NCBI GenBank assembly: GCA_002189035.1
Contig: NEEC01000480.1
Coordinates: forward strand, 1-43,301
From: Utricularia gibba
Taxonomy: Eukaryota > Streptophyta > Magnoliopsida > Lamiales > Lentibulariaceae
Length of the DNA: 43,301 nucleotides
Direction of reading: 5' to 3'
Numbering within the stretch: the stretch's first letter is position 1; every line of letters starts with the position of its first letter. Under the pieces are notes generated by a model, which saw nothing but the letters and a program-made list of their open reading frames with translations, had not been told where the DNA came from and searched no databases. Below are positions 40,619 through 43,301 of this stretch, piece after piece. Made by a program: the position numbers and the translations under genes.

Positions 40619-43228
40619 AATTTCGAGAACATGAAGCACATTATTAATCAGTCACCACGGAATGCCACGTGAGACACTTTCGTTGTGGCTTTTTTTAATA
40701 TGTCCACAGTTATCGGACAAACGTAACTCCAAATTATAATACTTGGAGCTCGAAAGGCTTCCAACACTGAAGAGCAAGGATCTGCATGTTATGCAAGAGG
40801 TGCTTCGCGGACCAGGATGTGCGACGTAGTCATTTCATTGCGCATCATCATTCGGGTGCATCCTAAAAATCACACGTGCACGGGATTCATTAAAAATAAA
40901 TATTTACGCATATCCAGAGTGTATAACAGTGTTGGGATAAGTGATGCCACGAAATTCATGATGTAGCATGTGACTTTTTTCCAACTTGATCGCATAGTAG
41001 ATGAATCTGACACCATATGTTTTGGCTGTTGATTGATGCATTTAGTTGCTATGATACTTCTGATTCTTGATGCACCATTCCCGTATACCATGTCTCTAGT
41101 GGCTATTTGATTCTTTTGCCTTGTATGTTTTTCGCATCAATTTCGAGAACATGAAGCACATTATTAAATGCAGTCACCAAAATGCCACGTGAGACACTTT
41201 CGTTGTGGCTTTTTTAATATGTCCACAGTTATCGGAAAACGTAACTCCAAATTATAATACTTGGAGCTCGAAAAGGGCTTCCCAACAGTGTGCTATGAAG
41301 AGCAAGGATCTGCATGTTATGCAGAGGTGCTTCGCGGACCAGGATGTGCGACGTAGTCATTTCATTGCGCATCATCATTCGGGGTGCATCCTAAAAATCA
41401 CACGTGCACGGGATTCATTAAAAATAAATATTTACGCATATCGAGTGTATAACAGTGTTGGGATAAGTGATGCCACGAAATTCATGATGTAGCATGTGAC
41501 TTTTTTCCAACTTGATCGCATAGTAGATGAATTCTGACACCATATGTTTGGCTTTTGATTGATGCATTTAGTTGCTATGATACTTCTGATTCTTGATGCA
41601 CCATTCCCGTATACCATGTCTCTAGTGGCTATTTGATTCTTTTGCCTTGTATGTTGTTCGCATCAATTTCGAGAACATGAAGCACATTATTAAATGCAGT
41701 CACCACGGAATGCCACGTGAGACACTTTTCGTTGTGGCTTTTTAATCCACAGTTATCGGACAAACGTAACTCCAAATTATAATACTTGGAGCTCGAAAAG
41801 GGCTTCCCAACAGTGTGCTATGAAGAGCAAGGATCTGCATGTTATGCAAGAGGTGCTTCGCGACCAGGATGTGCGACGTAGTCATTTCATTGCGCATCAT
41901 CATTCGGGGTGCATCCTAAAAATCACACGTGCACGATTCATTAAAAATAAATATTTACGCATATCCAGAGTGTATAACAGTGTTGGATAAGTGATGCCAC
42001 GAAATTCATGATGTAGCATGACTTTTTCCAACTTGATCGCATAGTAGATGAATTCTGACACCATATGTTTTGGCTTTGATTGATGCATTTAGTTGCTATG
42101 ATACTTCTGATTCTTGATGCACCATTCCCGTATACCATGTCTCTAGTGGCTATTTGATTCTTTTGCCTTGTATGTTGTTCGCATCAATTTCGAGAACATG
42201 AAGCACATTATTAAATGCAATCACCACGGAAATGCCACGTGAGACACTTTTCGTTGTGGCTTTTTTAATATGTCCACAGTTATCGGACAAACGTAACTCC
42301 AAATTATAATACTTGGAGCTCGAAAAGGGCTTCCAACAGTGTGCTATGAAGAGCAAGGATCTGCATGTTATGCAAGAGGTGCTTCGCGGACCAGGATGTG
42401 CACGTAGTCATTTCATTGCGCATCATCATTCGGGTGCATCCTAAAAATCACACGTGCACGGGATTCATTAAAAATAAATATTTACGCATATCCAGAGTGT
42501 AGTGGGATAAGTGATGCACGAAATTCATGATGTAGCATGTGACTTTTTTCCAACTTGATCGCATAGTAGATGAAACACATATTTTGGCTTTTGATTGATG
42601 CATTTAGTTGCTATGATACTTCTGATTCTTGATGCACCATTCCCGATACCATGTCTCTAGTGGCTATTTGATTCTTTTGCCTTGTATGTGTTCGCATCAA
42701 TTTCGAGAACATGAAGCACATTATTAAATGCAGTCACCACGGAATGCCACGTGAGACACTTTTTCGTTGTGGCTTGTTTTTAATATGTCCACAGTTATCG
42801 GACAAACGTAACTCCAAATTATAATACTTGGAGCTCGAAAAGGGCTTCCAACAGTGTGCTATGAAGAGCAAGGATCTGCATGTTATGCAAGAGGTGCTTC
42901 GCGGACCAGGATGTGCGACGTAGTCATTTCATTGCGCATCATCATTCGGGGTGCATCCTAAAAATCACACGTGCACGGGATTCATTAAAAATAAATATTT
43001 ACGCATATCCAGAGTGTATAACAGATAAGTGATGCCACGAAATTCATGATGTAGCATGTGACTTTTTTTCCAACTTGATCGCATAGTAGATGAATTCTGA
43101 CACCATATGTTTTGGCTTTTGATTGATGCATTTAGTTGCTATGATACTTCTGATTCTTGATGCACCATTCCCGTATACCATGTCTCTAGTGGCTATTTGA
43201 TTCTTTTGCCTTGTATGTTGTTCGCATC

Positions 43229-43301
43229 AATTTCGAGAACATGAAGCACATTATTAAATGCATCACCACGAATGCCACGTGAGACACTTTTCGTTTGGCT
43301 T
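43229..43301 (+). repeat. Partial monomer 84 cut by the window edge
   Basis: The first 73 bases of a further copy, in phase with monomer 83. It carries the ATGCATCACC variant at 43257-43266 and a TTTGG form of TTGTGG near the edge. The array therefore continues beyond the window, and phase at base 1 likewise gives no sign of an array boundary on the left. Confidence 0.95.

Larger units (their letters stand above)
33842..43228 (+). repeat. Right block: satellite monomers 66-83, mostly a distinct subtype
   Basis: Monomer starts: 33842, 34369, 34874, 35405, 35935, 36467, 36990, 37512, 38040, 38566, 39080, 39607, 40122, 40619, 41139, 41665, 42186 and 42699. In 13 of the 17 copies from 33842 to 42698 the T-rich tract near base 75 reads GTGGCTTTTTTAAT or a close length variant without the internal G seen in most copies to the left. 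Copies average about 522 bp, roughly ten bases shorter than those at the left edge, partly through this change and partly through further small losses. Only about six copies left of 33842 share the G-less form. Loss of an internal G is less readily explained by run-length error than the other differences. Confidence 0.9.
1..43301 (+). repeat. Tandem satellite array, ~535 bp monomer, 83 copies plus a partial
   Basis: One monomer repeats head to tail across the entire window with no inversion and no foreign insertion. Phase was set on the motif AATTTCGAGAACATGAAG, which recurs about every 530 bp, and starts were read by hand. Undamaged copies are 528-536 bp; the median is about 526 bp because many copies carry small deletions. 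Long blocks are identical from the first copy to the last, so the family is strongly homogenised. Tandem arrays of this size and unit length are typical of eukaryotic centromeric, pericentromeric or subtelomeric heterochromatin. That location is inferred, since no flanking DNA is visible. I do not recognise the family name. No genes, RNA genes, transposons or telomere repeats interrupt it. Confidence 0.98.

Noticed and set aside
1-43301. Roughly one hundred 60-118 codon open frames on both strands
   Set aside because: They recur at the satellite period, overlap on opposite strands and are interrupted at different places by one-base indels. No recognisable domain is present.
1-43301. CRISPR-like direct repeats
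   Set aside because: The repeat unit is contiguous and about 535 bp, with no unique spacers and no cas genes.
1-43301. Mobile element, tRNA, rRNA or telomeric repeat hidden in the array
   Set aside because: No departure from the satellite unit beyond deletions was found. There are no terminal repeats, target duplications, tRNA box motifs or short telomere-like repeats.
1-43301. Assignment to a known grass or other named satellite of ~500-570 bp
   Set aside because: Unit length alone is suggestive but I could not match the sequence to any named family with confidence, so no name or species is given.

Overview
The whole 43.3 kb window is one uninterrupted head-to-tail satellite DNA array. A single monomer of about 535 bp (most copies 510-536 bp, about 41% GC by hand count over 2641-3180) repeats in the same orientation from the first base to the last. 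I count 83 successive monomer starts, plus a 73 bp partial copy at the right edge. I find no protein-coding gene, RNA gene, transposable element, telomeric repeat or unique flanking sequence. The many 60-140 codon open frames are the same few satellite frames recurring once per period and repeatedly broken by indels.

Such an array implies a eukaryotic nuclear genome and a heterochromatic setting: centromeric, pericentromeric, subtelomeric or a chromosome-arm block. I do not recognise the monomer as a named satellite family and cannot assign species or kingdom from the sequence. The period is close to three nucleosome repeats of about 178 bp. CpG is hardly depleted.

Layout: positions 1-13769 hold 26 quite uniform monomers (nearly all 522-536 bp). 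Positions 13727-14522 are a sharply bounded damaged stretch where two adjacent copies (365 and 354 bp) have lost many blocks. Positions 14489-33841 hold 37 monomers with several local variants, two of them with single deletions of about 55 and 35 bp. Positions 33842-43228 hold 18 monomers that are mostly of a distinct subtype, lacking a G inside a T-rich tract, with signs of a local two-monomer alternation. Positions 43229-43301 are the start of the next copy.

Differences between copies are overwhelmingly one-base losses in short runs, plus clean small deletions. Base substitutions are rare and recur in neighbouring copies. This suggests a recently homogenised array overlaid with residual long-read consensus error. 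The parts most likely to be biologically real are the clustered substitutions, the right-hand subtype, the alternating dimer pattern and the internal TGATGC-type motif cluster.
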